Source: JAIMBK01 sp040755215 (GTDB lineage Bacteria; Bacillota; Desulfotomaculia; Desulfotomaculales; Nap2-2B). From it: a stretch of DNA of 21,707 nucleotides. The stretch lies in NCBI GenBank assembly GCA_040755215.1, contig JBFMBG010000060.1:1-21707 (forward strand). The letters run 5' to 3'. The notes beneath the pieces were generated by a model. It made no database searches. It had not been told where the DNA came from and was given only the letters and a program-made list of their open reading frames with translations. Shown here one piece after another: positions 6,575 to 16,127 of this stretch (position 1 is its first letter; each line of letters starts with the position of its first letter). The position numbers were made by a program, and so were the translations under genes.

Positions 6575-7420
6575 ATGCTTTTGGGAGCCCACATGTCCAT
6601 TGCCGGCGGGGTGGATAAAAGCATCCTGCGCGGGCAGAGCATCGGCTGCCGGGCCATCCAGATTTTCACGAAGAGCAGCAACCAGTGGCGGGCCAAGCCC
6701 CTGGAGCCGGGGGAAATCCGCCAGTTTAAAGAAAACCGGGAAGCCGCTCAAATGTTTGTCTTCGGCCACACTTCTTATCTGATCAACCTGGCCTCCCCGG
6801 ACGAAGATCTGTGGGCAAAGTCAGTGGAAAGCTTTCTGGTGGAAATGGAAAGGTGCGCCGCTTTGGACCTCCCCTACCTGGTCACCCACCCCGGCGCCCA
6901 TCTGGGGGCCGGCGAGGACGTGGGGCTGGCGCGGATCACCCGCGCTTTGGACGAAGTTTGCGACCGGACCGCCGGTTCCTCCGTTATGATTCTGCTGGAA
7001 GTTACCGCCGGGCAGGGCTCCAACCTCGGCTGCCGCTTCGAACACCTGGCCCGGATCATCGAGGATAGCGCCGCCCCCGAACGGCTGGGGGTATGCTTCG
7101 ACACCTGCCACGCCTTTGCCGCCGGGTACGACCTGCGCACCCCCGAAGCCTACGCGGAAACCTTCGCCCGGCTGGACGCTTTGGTCGGCCTGGAACGACT
7201 GAAGGCAATTCACCTGAATGACTCCCGGGGGAAGCTGGGCAGCCGGCTGGACCGGCACGAGCACATCGGCCTGGGGCAGCTGGGCCTGGAACCGTTTCGC
7301 CTCCTCTTAAACGACCCACGTTTTGCACAGCTGCCCATGGTGCTGGAAACTCCCAAGGGAAAAGATCTAAAAGAAGATGTGGAAAACCTGGCCACGCTGC
7401 AAAGCCTGCTCCGTGACTGA
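6575..7420 (+). CDS. nfo: Endonuclease IV (AP endonuclease)
   Basis: A 281-aa deoxyribonuclease IV, the usual family length. It cuts DNA 5' of abasic sites in base-excision repair and uses three zinc ions in a TIM barrel. All nine zinc ligands can be placed by comparison with E. coli Nfo: H65 (FGHTSY), H105 (THPGAHLG), E142 (LLEVTAG), D176 and H179 (CFDTCHAF), H213 (HLNDSRG), D226 and H228 (RLDRHEHIGLG) and E258 (VLETPKG). The ATG at 6575 follows AGGTGGG; a GTG 9 nt earlier is a weaker alternative. It has its own promoter and is divergent from the toxin-antitoxin operon. No clear terminator follows. Confidence 0.96.
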   Translation: MLLGAHMSIAGGVDKSILRGQSIGCRAIQIFTKSSNQWRAKPLEPGEIRQFKENREAAQMFVFGHTSYLINLASPDEDLWAKSVESFLVEMERCAALDLPYLVTHPGAHLGAGEDVGLARITRALDEVCDRTAGSSVMILLEVTAGQGSNLGCRFEHLARIIEDSAAPERLGVCFDTCHAFAAGYDLRTPEAYAETFARLDALVGLERLKAIHLNDSRGKLGSRLDRHEHIGLGQLGLEPFRLLLNDPRFAQLPMVLETPKGKDLKEDVENLATLQSLLRD

Positions 7421-7609
7421 ACTGAGCCGTCAAAATCATTTTTCTGTTTCGTTCCCGGTTTTGCAGTTCCCGGGAAACGCCTGCCCCTGGCTGGACACCG
7501 CTCCGGGCTCAGCAAACCGCGGGCATCCGTAAATATCCACAACAGCCGGGCCGTTTCTTTGCCGGAAGTATTTTTCTCCCACAAGACGGACAAACCAAGG
7601 GGATGAAAA
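7421..7609. other. Intergenic region with no supported gene
   Basis: These 189 nt between nfo and the DUF3786 gene hold only short overlapping reverse frames that shadow the neighbours. I see no convincing promoter or terminator here. Confidence 0.4.
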
Positions 7610-8209
7610 ATGATGTGCAACGTGCTTAACGCCTATACGGAAGCCGCTAAAAAATTGCAGACCCTTTCCCCGGAAGACGTGGCGGCCGGAAGCGGGGCGG
7701 TTTATAACCAGGAGAAAGGGGTCTTTTTGCTTCCCTATTTCGGCCGGGAATATGAAGTTGACCGCAACGGCCGGGTCTTCTGCGCCGGCCAAAACGACGT
7801 TCCCTACAACGACCGCGTCATCATGGTCCAGTACCTTTGCCTGGCCAGCGGCCTGCCGGCCCGGGGGCGCTGGCTCTCCTTCCTGGAGCTGCCGGACGGG
7901 AGCCACCACTACGCTCCTTTTCAAACGGACGCCACCAATCCGCTGGCCAAACGTTTCGGCCGGGACCCGGACGGCTTCCAAAGGGCCGCCCGCGCCCTCG
8001 GCGGGACTCCCCTGGAAATGGGCGACCTGGGCTTTACAATCCCCGCCCTGCCCAAACTCCCCCTGGCAGTGATCCTGTGGGAGGGCGACGAAGAATTCAG
8101 CGCCCATACCAACATCCTCTTCGACGCCGTCGCCCCCACCCACCTGAGCACCGCCACCCTGTGGGTGCTGGGCGTTGAGCTGGCCCGGAAGATGCTGGCG
8201 GTGGAATGA
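7610..8209 (+). CDS. DUF3786-domain protein
   Basis: A 199-aa soluble protein that I assign to DUF3786, a family common in anaerobic Firmicutes and sulfate reducers. Recognisable segments are the early VFLLPYFGREYEVD, the central LCLASGLPARGRWLSFLELP, and the C-terminal LPLAVILWEGDEEFSAHTNI with LFDAVAPTHLSTATLWVLG. Cys3 is the only cysteine in the N-terminal region. The ATG at 7610 is preceded by AAGGGG, 9 nt away, and followed at once by a second ATG. No signal peptide or membrane segment is seen. Function is not established; some family members occur near corrinoid and C1 genes, but nothing here supports such a link. Confidence 0.8.
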   Translation: MMCNVLNAYTEAAKKLQTLSPEDVAAGSGAVYNQEKGVFLLPYFGREYEVDRNGRVFCAGQNDVPYNDRVIMVQYLCLASGLPARGRWLSFLELPDGSHHYAPFQTDATNPLAKRFGRDPDGFQRAARALGGTPLEMGDLGFTIPALPKLPLAVILWEGDEEFSAHTNILFDAVAPTHLSTATLWVLGVELARKMLAVE

Positions 8210-8344
8210 ATAATGGAGAGAAGAACCTCTACATCTGGTAATACATTGCTAAAAGAAGCCATATATATTGACCAGCACGGAAGCAAAAGAGGGTTTTGCC
8301 CCAGAATCATGGTATATTAACACAAGAAAGGATTAAAAAGATTT

Positions 8345-8886
8345 ATGCAAATCCAACAGGTGCGTGAGTTGATACAAGATTATCCGGCTGATAAGTTGCG
8401 ATTGATCATCGGCGAGCTGTATAAAATTCTTCCCAAAAAAGTAATCGAAGAAAAAGAGATCGATGTCCTGCTCAAGGATCCGGATGGGTTTCTCGAGAAT
8501 CGCCGGAAGAACCGAAAGGCAATCGAACTTCCTGACTTTGAAGAAGTCAAAGAAGAAACAGAACTTTTCATCTCTCTTAAACGCCGGCAGATAGGTTATA
8601 CGGAGGAGAGCAGAAATAACGACCTTGTTGAGTTGGTTCTGATCTTGCAAATGACTCTGGGAGAGTACGAAAAAGCAATCAGCTATTTTAAAGCGCACTA
8701 CGTTGATTCTCAAGCCGAATTTCCCTGTATGTTCTGCTGCGGTGGCTTTTCCACTACGGACTGAAAGAACTCTGGCTGCGGGAATACGAAGCTGCTCTGG
8801 ACCACGGGATTCAACCGAGGAAAGCCCTTAACAATACCTATCAGCATATCAGGGAAACCGGGAAGTTTCCAGAGTCCATGAGATAA
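8345..8886 (+). pseudogene. Frameshifted gene for an uncharacterised helical protein
   Basis: The first frame encodes 139 aa and stops at 8764. In the next frame the sequence LYVLLRWLFHYGLKELWLRE continues at once, then runs to a stop at 8884-8886. Adding one base near 8718-8723 (GAATTTCCC, perhaps originally GAAATTTCCC) joins the two into about 180 aa reading ...AEISLYVLLRW.... The protein is helical and charged, with no signal peptide or catalytic motif that I recognise. A weak purine-rich ribosome site (GAAAGGA) is 12 nt before the ATG. Its base composition is more AT-rich than that of its neighbours at the 5' end. It could be a true pseudogene or a sequencing error. Family unknown. Confidence 0.6.
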
Positions 8887-9391
8887 AAGCCGGTGAAACG
8901 AGGGTATCTTTATGCACCACCGGCACGGCCTCCTCCTGGAACCGGTCGCTGAAAGACAACACGACTTTCATTTCCCCGGCGCGGGGCAAATAATCGTCTG
9001 CGTTGATCTCCTCGCGGCCCCAGAAGGAGATCGACTTGATCAATTTCCCGGCCTGGGTTAAGGATTGCTCGAACTCGGGCCCGCCTAAGCTACCGCGCAG
9101 CGATTCGGGCAGGGCTGCTTTTAAGAAGGCGGTCAGGTCGTCGATCCGGCCGTAATAGCCAAGCTCATGCACTTTGCGGCCGTCTTTCTCCGCGGTCCCC
9201 AGGAGTTGGTAATGGAGGTAAGGCTTTAACTCTTCCGGGATCCCGATCTTCGCCCCCAGGTTTTGTTTCAGCAAAGCCTCCGTGTCCGGGAAGGCACTTT
9301 CGAGCAGGCGCACCCGCCCGGCCTTGGCGGTAACCGGGTCGGTCATTTTCATATACATTTTCCCGTCGACCAGGTACTGCTCTACCTCCAC
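8849..9391 (-). pseudogene. Truncated DUF6612-like lipoprotein fragment
   Basis: 180 codons are open on the minus strand. The beginning EVEQYLVDGKMYMKM resembles the interior of DUF6612-type extracytoplasmic proteins, where a beta strand describing a surface or substrate segment precedes 'YMKM'. There is no signal peptide or ribosome site, and an in-frame TAG lies at 9401-9403, so the N-terminal third appears lost. The last 20 or so codons overlap the end of the frameshifted plus-strand gene and do not look like the family's C-terminus, so that end may also be cut. I read this as a remnant. The family call is from memory of the pattern and is moderate. Confidence 0.5.
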
Positions 9392-9441
9392 TTCCGGGAT
9401 CTACTTACGTTTTTCCCGGGTCTTTCCTGGAGTGGATATCC

Positions 9442-9842
9442 CCCCTAACATTTAATACGTGAAAGTGTCCGGAAAGGTTCCGGAAGGATTCTAAAAAACT
9501 CCGCCAGGACCCGGACGCCCGGGAAACCACCTGGTTTTAACTGTACTTTTGAAAGTTGGCAAAAGAGAACAACTTTACCATCTCCTGTAAAAGAAAGCCA
9601 GGCCGGCGGTCACCGAATGAGAAGTGAGATGTGGGAAGTTGGAAGTGAGATTAAGAGGCATCCGGCTAAAGACGGATGTCAACTTTTTTCCGGGCCACGG
9701 GAATTTTTCGCTTGCACGCAGGGAACCCTTACAGGATATCCCTTATTTTACCACACATTTTTTGTCTACCGTCCCCTTTGCTGTTACTTTTTCCATGGTT
9801 TGTTCGTCTATTAGTCATAGAAAGGCCAATGGGGGAACATCT
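9442..9842. other. Intergenic region before the sigma-factor operon
   Basis: About 400 nt without a gene I can support. It contains a short direct repeat (GAAGTGAGAT at 9621-9630 and again at 9642-9651) within a purine-rich stretch of a type common in related genomes. It also contains the hairpin listed separately. A frame open into the sigma gene exists from 9624, but it lacks a ribosome site and looks non-coding. I could not find a strong promoter for the operon. Confidence 0.45.
9658..9690 (+). terminator. Weak terminator-like hairpin
   Basis: CATCCG (9659-9664) pairs with CGGATG (9673-9678), with flanking G-T pairing, and is followed by TCAACTTTTTT. The stem is short. It may isolate the sigma operon from upstream transcription. 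Confidence 0.35.
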
Positions 9843-10436
9843 GTGAACGCCCTTTTCCCGGTACGGAACGGGCAGGGGAGTGTTTTTGAATTGAAGGCTG
9901 GAAACGAGCAGGAACGGGGCGCCCGGGCTTCCTTTGCGGAGCTTTACGACCGGTATTTTGACGCCGTAAACCGCTATTTGCGTTACCGCATGGACAATCC
10001 CTGGGACGCCGACGACCTTACCGCAGCAGTCTTTTTGAAGGCGATGGAAAATTTCCCTAAACACCGGGGCGACGCTCCCTTTGCGGTTTGGCTCTTTCGC
10101 ATCGCCCACAACGCCTATGTGGACTACCTGCGGGGGCGCCGGGAAAGGGTGTTTACGGAAGAGGAAATGTATCATCCGGAGGCGGCGCCGTCCGCTCCCG
10201 AAGAGGAGCTTTTGCGTTCCGAAGAGGTGCGGCAGCTCAAAGACATGCTGCGGCGGTTGCCGCCGGAACAAAGGGACGTTGTTTCCTTAAGATACGCCGG
10301 GGAGCTAAAGTTCAGCCAGATTGCCCAGGTGCTGGGGAAAAGCACCGCGGCGGTGCGGATGATTCACCACCGGGCGTTAAAGGCGCTGCGGGCCAATTAT
10401 GCAAAAGACAGGAAGGAGGTAGAGGGGATTGGGTAA
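9843..10436 (+). CDS. Sigma-70 family (ECF-like) RNA polymerase sigma factor
   Basis: A 197-aa protein with sigma regions 2 and 4 only. Region 2 (about 30-100) includes FAELYDRYFDAVNRYLRYR, the DADDLTAAVFLKAMEN core-binding and -10 segment, and FRIAHNAYVDYLR. Region 4 (about 135-185) includes RRLPPEQRDVVSLRYAGELK and the helix-turn-helix FSQIAQVLGKSTAAVRMIHH. The start is GTG 9843, with GGGGGAA 7 nt upstream. The frame is open further back, but without a ribosome site. Its stop overlaps by 8 nt a gene for a membrane protein with an exported beta-propeller, the usual place for an anti-sigma factor. It probably directs transcription of this operon and perhaps other envelope genes. Confidence 0.92.
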   Translation: MNALFPVRNGQGSVFELKAGNEQERGARASFAELYDRYFDAVNRYLRYRMDNPWDADDLTAAVFLKAMENFPKHRGDAPFAVWLFRIAHNAYVDYLRGRRERVFTEEEMYHPEAAPSAPEEELLRSEEVRQLKDMLRRLPPEQRDVVSLRYAGELKFSQIAQVLGKSTAAVRMIHHRALKALRANYAKDRKEVEGIG

Positions 10437-11913
10437 AGACTGCCCTAATAACGGCAATGGTCCGGACAAAGTTACCCCCCTGGACCCCCGGCGCCACAAA
10501 GGAACAGACCGGGAGGAAGCGGACCTGATCCCGGGTGAAGGCTCCCTGGGCGAACTTTTGATCCACATGCGCAGGGTGCGCCAGGCCGTGCCGGTGAACA
10601 CGCGGCTGCGGGAAGAGTTGCGGGCGCGGCTGCTTCAGATGCAGGCGGCGAAAGGGGCTGGCGGGATACACCGGCCTGGAGCCGCCTCCACCCCGGAGGG
10701 AGCACCGCAGCCCGGGGCCACCTCCGCCGGGGAAGGGATGCCGTCATCTCCGGCCCAATCCGCCGGAAAAGGGCGGTTGAAGAAATACTTCTGGCTGTTC
10801 CCGGCAATACTGCTCCTGGCAGCCGGGTACTGGCTGTGGTGGTCCGCCCTGGCGCCCAAAACCCTGGAGGCAGGAACCACCAGTGAAATCAGCCGTTTCT
10901 GGCTGGAGGACAGCCCCCTGGAATTTGCCTGCGCACCCCGGGGACGGGGCTTCCTGGCCGTCAGGGGCGGCGCCCTGCTGCTGCTGGACCAGTACGGCAA
11001 CCAGACCGGCATAGTAAAGCCCCCCGGGGGCCAGTCCTATGCCTGGCCCGCCCTCACCCCCTCCGGCGATCAGCTGGCGCTGGTGCGGCGTTATGAAACC
11101 GGGGAGGCGGAGATTATCAGGGCGGCCATGCCGGCGGTTCCCCTGGCACCGGAGGCCGCCCCGCAGGTGGAAAGGGCCCTGGCCGGTGCCGCCGTACTTT
11201 TAAAGGTGGATAAGGGGGAAAACCCGGCCGGCCTGGCCTGGTCCCCCGACGGCAAAACACTGGCCTATTCCCTGGAGGAACCCGGCGGAAAAGAAGAGAT
11301 CTTCCTCTTGACCGGGGGCAAGGAGCCGGTATCCCTGGGGACCGGCAGGAACCCGGCCTGGTCGCCCGACGGCTCCCGGCTGGCGGTGGAGCGGGCCGGC
11401 CCTGCCGGTGAACCGGAACTGTGGTTGGTTACTCCCGGCGGTGGGGGTGACGCCCAACGGCTGACCCGGGGGCGGCAGCCTGCCTGGAGTCCCCGGGGGT
11501 ACCTGGCCTTTATCCGGGCGAAAACCACCGAACGGGTGCTGACCTACAGCCGGGACGGCTCACCCCTGTTCACGGTGCGCCAGCGCCAGGAGGAAATCAG
11601 GACCATCAACCCGGAACTCCTGGGGAAAAGGCCCCCCAAACAGAAAGAAAACCAGACCCTGTCCACCGACCGGCTGCTCCTGGCCCCGGATACCACACCG
11701 GGGGGAACCGAATTGAACTGGCTGCGGCAGCTGGAAATGGAAGGGGTGCGGGAACCCAGGACGCTCCTTCTGGACCAGTTGAGCAATTACCAAAGCATGC
11801 ACTTCAGTCCCGACGGCAAAACCCTGCTGGTGGCCCGCCGGGACGGAGGAACAGTAGCGCTGGTGCAGGTGGAACTGCGGGAAAAAACAACCGGGCGGGG
11901 TGAAAAGCAGTGA
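10429..11913 (+). CDS. Membrane-anchored PD40 beta-propeller protein, putative anti-sigma factor
   Basis: A 494-aa protein starting at TTG 10429, with GGAAGGAGGT 8 nt upstream inside the sigma gene. Residues 1-117 are cytoplasmic by prediction. A helical stretch (about 40-72) is followed by a Pro/Gly/Ala-rich linker. One transmembrane helix lies at about 119-140 (YFWLFPAILLLAAGYWLWW). The outer part (about 145-480) carries repeated TolB/PD40 blades: LAWSPDGKTLAYSLEE, NPAWSPDGSRLAVERAG, QPAWSPRGYLAFIRA and MHFSPDGKTLLVARRD. The topology and the 8-nt overlap with the sigma gene suggest that it holds the sigma factor at the membrane and senses something outside. No zinc-finger anti-sigma motif is visible, so this role is an inference. 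Confidence 0.78.
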   Translation: MGKDCPNNGNGPDKVTPLDPRRHKGTDREEADLIPGEGSLGELLIHMRRVRQAVPVNTRLREELRARLLQMQAAKGAGGIHRPGAASTPEGAPQPGATSAGEGMPSSPAQSAGKGRLKKYFWLFPAILLLAAGYWLWWSALAPKTLEAGTTSEISRFWLEDSPLEFACAPRGRGFLAVRGGALLLLDQYGNQTGIVKPPGGQSYAWPALTPSGDQLALVRRYETGEAEIIRAAMPAVPLAPEAAPQVERALAGAAVLLKVDKGENPAGLAWSPDGKTLAYSLEEPGGKEEIFLLTGGKEPVSLGTGRNPAWSPDGSRLAVERAGPAGEPELWLVTPGGGGDAQRLTRGRQPAWSPRGYLAFIRAKTTERVLTYSRDGSPLFTVRQRQEEIRTINPELLGKRPPKQKENQTLSTDRLLLAPDTTPGGTELNWLRQLEMEGVREPRTLLLDQLSNYQSMHFSPDGKTLLVARRDGGTVALVQVELREKTTGRGEKQ

Positions 11914-14217
11914 GAGGGAAAATGCGGTTTTTTAGCAACGTCTTTATTCTGGTCGTCCTGGCCACGGCCCTGCTGGCGGGGGCGCCGCCTTCCCTTGCCG
12001 CGGCCCCGGTGGAAATGAGGGTGCGCCCCGGCCTGGGCGGCCTGTACAAGGTGAACCAGCACCTGGAACTGGTAATCACCGTGGACAACCCCGGGCCGGG
12101 GTTTGCGGGAACCATTACGGTGGAGCAGGACGAGGAACGGCCGGAAAGGCGCCGTCCCGATCTGGCCCGGGTGGCCACAGATGTTGACGTGCCGGCGGGT
12201 GCCGGCGGGCCGTACCGCCTGGTGATCCCGGGGGAACTGGCCTCCGTGAAGCCGGTGGTGCGGCTGTTTTCCGGCGGGCAGGTACTGGCCGAATCCCGGG
12301 TGGAAGGGGTGGCGGTGGCCGACGGCCGGATGGTGCTCCTGGCCCTGGGTGAAGATGTGACCGGGGGCGGCCTGCAGGACTGGCTTTCCCGGGGAGCCGG
12401 CTCCCTGGCCACACTGAAATACCTCTCCCCCGGCGAACTGCCCGGGGACAGCCTGCTCCTGGGCGCGGCGGACATTATCATGATCGGCCCTGCCGGCGTG
12501 TCCCGTTTAAGCCGGGAACAGGTCAAAGCTCTGAAGGAATGGGTGTACCTGGGCGGCTCGCTGGTGCTGCTGGGCGGCGCGGGAGCCGGTGAAGGGGGCA
12601 GTTTTGCCGATGTCAGCCCGGTGCAGGTCACGGGCAGACAGGTGGTGGACGGCAAGCTGGAGGGCCTGCGCTCCGGCGGGCCCCTGCCGGTGGCTGCCGG
12701 CCGGCTGGTAGCCGGCAAGGCCCTGGCCGTGGAAAACGNNNNNNNNNNCGGCCGCGGGGCCGGGGGGAAGTGCTATACTGCGGCGCTGCTCCGGGGGACC
12801 TGGGCGGCGAAGCCCGGGATGTGTGGTCCGCCCTGCTGAACAGCACCGTCCCGGGACCGGGTACAAAGGACCGTCCGGCAAAGGACCCTTACCTGATCGG
12901 GGGCCCGGCGGCAGACCCTCTGGTGGCTCCCAGCGCCTACATACCCCGGCTGACGGGGCCGTCGGTGCCGGTGCTGGCCCTGTTGTGGCTGGTATACGCA
13001 GCCGCCGTGGGGCCGCTGCTTTACTTCCTGCTGCGCCGGGCCGACCGCCGGGATCTCGCCTGGGCGCTGGTGCCGGCGGGGGCGCTGGTGGCCGCCGGAT
13101 GTTTTTACCTGCTGGCCCCCGCCGGCCGCATCCAGGGTTACCTGACCCAGACCCTGGCCGCGGTGGAAATTCTCTCACCGGAAATGGCCGCGGTGCGGGC
13201 GGGGGCTTCCGTGGTCACCACCCGGGGCGGGGATCTCACCGTCCAGGCCGCCCCGGGCATGCTGACCGGTCCTGGCTCGGGCAGCACCAACCGGCCAGCG
13301 GTCCTGGTGCAGCAGAATAAAGATATCACCACGGTCAGCTTCGGTAACGTTCAGTACAACTCCCTGCGGCAGGTTTACGCCCGCGGGCTGCGGCGGGACC
13401 TGGGCAGCATCGAAGGCCGGCTCTCCCTGGAGGGGAACAGCATCAAAGGGGATCTGGTGAACAGGACCGGCCTGGACTTGCGGGACTGCAGGCTGATCCT
13501 GGGCAGCCGGGTGATCCCGGCCGGCCACCTGCCGGTGGGGGGTACGGCACACATCGAGGAAAAACTGGAAGGGGTTAATCCGCCCGCCGACCCGGAAATG
13601 CTTCTGGCCGCGCTGGGCGTAGGGAAGCCGGGCCGGCCGGGGGACCCTTATTTCCGGGAACGGACGATGTTGAATGAAATTATTTACGGTGATTCCGGGC
13701 GTCCGGCTGGTATCCAGTTTATCGGCTGGCACGACGGGTCGCCGGGTATTTTTGCGGTGGCGGGAAAAAGCGGCCGGAGTGCGGACTACGGCCTGGTGCT
13801 GGTAAAACAGACCATCCCGCTGGATGCGGCCGGCCGGTTTTATCTTCCGGCAGGGTTGATCAAACCGCGCACCGGTGATTTCCTTATGGCTGGCCAGAGC
13901 CCTTCACCCGAAAACAATACAATCAACGATCAAAAGGTCAACCTGGTTTATGATCTGGACGACGCGGGGATCGGCAGGAATTTTCGGATCACGGCCCTGG
14001 AAATTCAATATGCTAAAGGGCAGTTCAACCTGCCGGTGGAAATATACAACCACCGGGAGGGACGGTGGGAAGAGCTGCCCGACGGCGGCAAAAGGATCGG
14101 GTCGGCAGAGTTGTCCCGGTATCTATCCCATAACCAGGTCTGGCTGAAGGTGGCCGGTGAATCCCGGGGGCCTTACCCGGTGTGGCCCGGCCTGGCGGTG
14201 GAAGGGGTGGTTTCCTG

Positions 14218-14218
<1 letters not shown>
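11910..14218 (+). CDS. Exported membrane protein with GATase-like domain (GldG-like role), split by an assembly gap
   Basis: One gene interrupted by Ns at 12739-12748. The GTG at 11910 shares GTGA with the preceding stop; an ATG at 11922 is an alternative. Before the gap: signal peptide (1-31, ending SLAAA), a beta-rich domain (about 34-135), then a Rossmann-like, GATase-type segment (about 140-225), with GRMVLLALGEDVTGGGLQDW, ADIIMIGPAGVSRLSREQ and WVYLGGSLVLLGGAGAGEG. After the gap the frame changes: GRGEVLYCGAAPGD, two membrane helices around 12960-13130, then a long extracytoplasmic beta-rich region to the C-terminus. Proteins of this build accompany ABC-2 exporters, as GldG does in gliding systems. 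The frame change means the true gap length is 2 modulo 3, not 10. The function is inferred from context. Confidence 0.75.
12739..12748. other. Assembly gap (10 Ns)
   Basis: Ten unknown bases lie between two contigs inside the gene at 11910-14218. The reading frame before and after differ, so ten is a placeholder length. The surrounding sequence is very GC-rich. Confidence 0.97.
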
Positions 14219-15159
<941 letters not shown>

Positions 15160-15165
15160 CCCGTT

Positions 15166-16011
15166 TTGCTCAAAGAGCTGCGCCAGCGGTTCCGCACCGG
15201 GAAAACGGCGTGGCTGCTGGCCCTTTACCTGCTGGTCATCGGTGCCTTCGTCCTGGGGTTCATGTACCTGAGCTGGCGGGGCTCCCCGGGTATCTACCAG
15301 CCCGACCGCAGCCGCACGCTGTTCATCATGCTCAGCGCTACCCAGTTGGTCCTGCTGGGCTTCGTGGTGCCGGGCCTCACCGCCGGCGTCATCAGCGGGG
15401 AACGGGAGCGGCAGACCTTGAACGTGCTGCTGACCACCCGGCTCACCCCCCGGCAGATCATCTGGAGCAAGCTGGTCTCTTCCTGCGCCTTTGTGGTGCT
15501 GCTGGTGGCGGCCACCCTGCCCCTGTACAGCATCGTTTTTATGTACGGCGGCATCGCCCCGGCACAGGTGCTGGGGGTTTTCGGCTTCTACCTGGTGACC
15601 ATCTTTCTCTTTGGCTGCATAGGCGTGGCCTGCTCTTCTTTCTTTAAAAGAACGGGTGTGAGCACCGTCACGGCCTACGGCCTGGCCTTCGCCCTGGCGG
15701 CGGGCACCGGTTTCCTGGCGGTGTTTCTGCACGAAATGAACCGGCTGCAGGCCCGGGGAGCCATAAGCCCGGAAACCTGGCACCCGGCCTTTCTGGCCTG
15801 GGTGGTGGAATTTTTACAGGACATCAACCCCGTTTTTGTTTTAATGCAGATCCTGGGTGAAAATGGGATTCCCACGGGGGTAAATTTCGGCCTGCCCGGC
15901 TGGGCCGTTTACACCCTGGTCTACCTGGCCGCCGGCGTCCTGCTGTTGCACTGGAGCGCCCGCCTGCTTTTGCCCGGGGGGAAAAGGAGGCAAAGCACCA
16001 GGGATGTTTAA
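15166..16011 (+). CDS. ABC-2 type permease, probable N-terminal frameshift
   Basis: 281 aa as it stands, starting at TTG 15166. Six hydrophobic segments are visible. The family hallmark GVISGERERQTLNVLLTTRL lies between the second and third helices, and the last helix ends near KRRQSTRDV. The TTG has no good ribosome site. An ATG at 15146 in another frame, about 9 nt after GAGGGGG, encodes MVEINPF. If one base were restored near 15163 it would read MVEINPVLLKELRQRFR, which is exactly how such permeases begin. I therefore think the true gene starts at 15146 and overlaps the ATPase by 14 nt. It should form the membrane channel for the ATPase at 14218. Confidence 0.85.
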   Translation: MLKELRQRFRTGKTAWLLALYLLVIGAFVLGFMYLSWRGSPGIYQPDRSRTLFIMLSATQLVLLGFVVPGLTAGVISGERERQTLNVLLTTRLTPRQIIWSKLVSSCAFVVLLVAATLPLYSIVFMYGGIAPAQVLGVFGFYLVTIFLFGCIGVACSSFFKRTGVSTVTAYGLAFALAAGTGFLAVFLHEMNRLQARGAISPETWHPAFLAWVVEFLQDINPVFVLMQILGENGIPTGVNFGLPGWAVYTLVYLAAGVLLLHWSARLLLPGGKRRQSTRDV

Positions 16012-16127
16012 GCACCAGTGGCCAAAGAAAAAACCGGCCGGTTCATAAATTGACCCGTTACATTCCCCGTTCCAAACAGTCCATATAACTGAACAAACAA
16101 TTTTACCCTTTAAAGGAGGAGATGCAG
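16012..16127. other. Leader before the YcdB-like gene
   Basis: This 116-nt gap holds a 12-bp palindrome AACCGGCCGGTT, a TTGACC box and, 28 nt later, TATAAC (16084-16089). The two boxes are too far apart to be one promoter. A separate promoter for the next gene is possible but not shown; read-through from the permease is equally likely. Confidence 0.3.

Noticed and set aside
6286..6696. Upstream extension of the Phd-like antitoxin to 226 aa
   Set aside because: It would run through the promoter, the hairpin and the start of nfo. The ATG at 6285 has a good ribosome site and gives the normal family length.
9624..9842. 73-codon N-terminal extension of the sigma factor
   Set aside because: The extension has no ribosome site and does not look like protein. 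GTG 9843 has a strong one and gives normal sigma length.
16050..16089. TTGACC and TATAAC as one promoter
   Set aside because: The boxes are 28 nt apart, which is too far for sigma-A.
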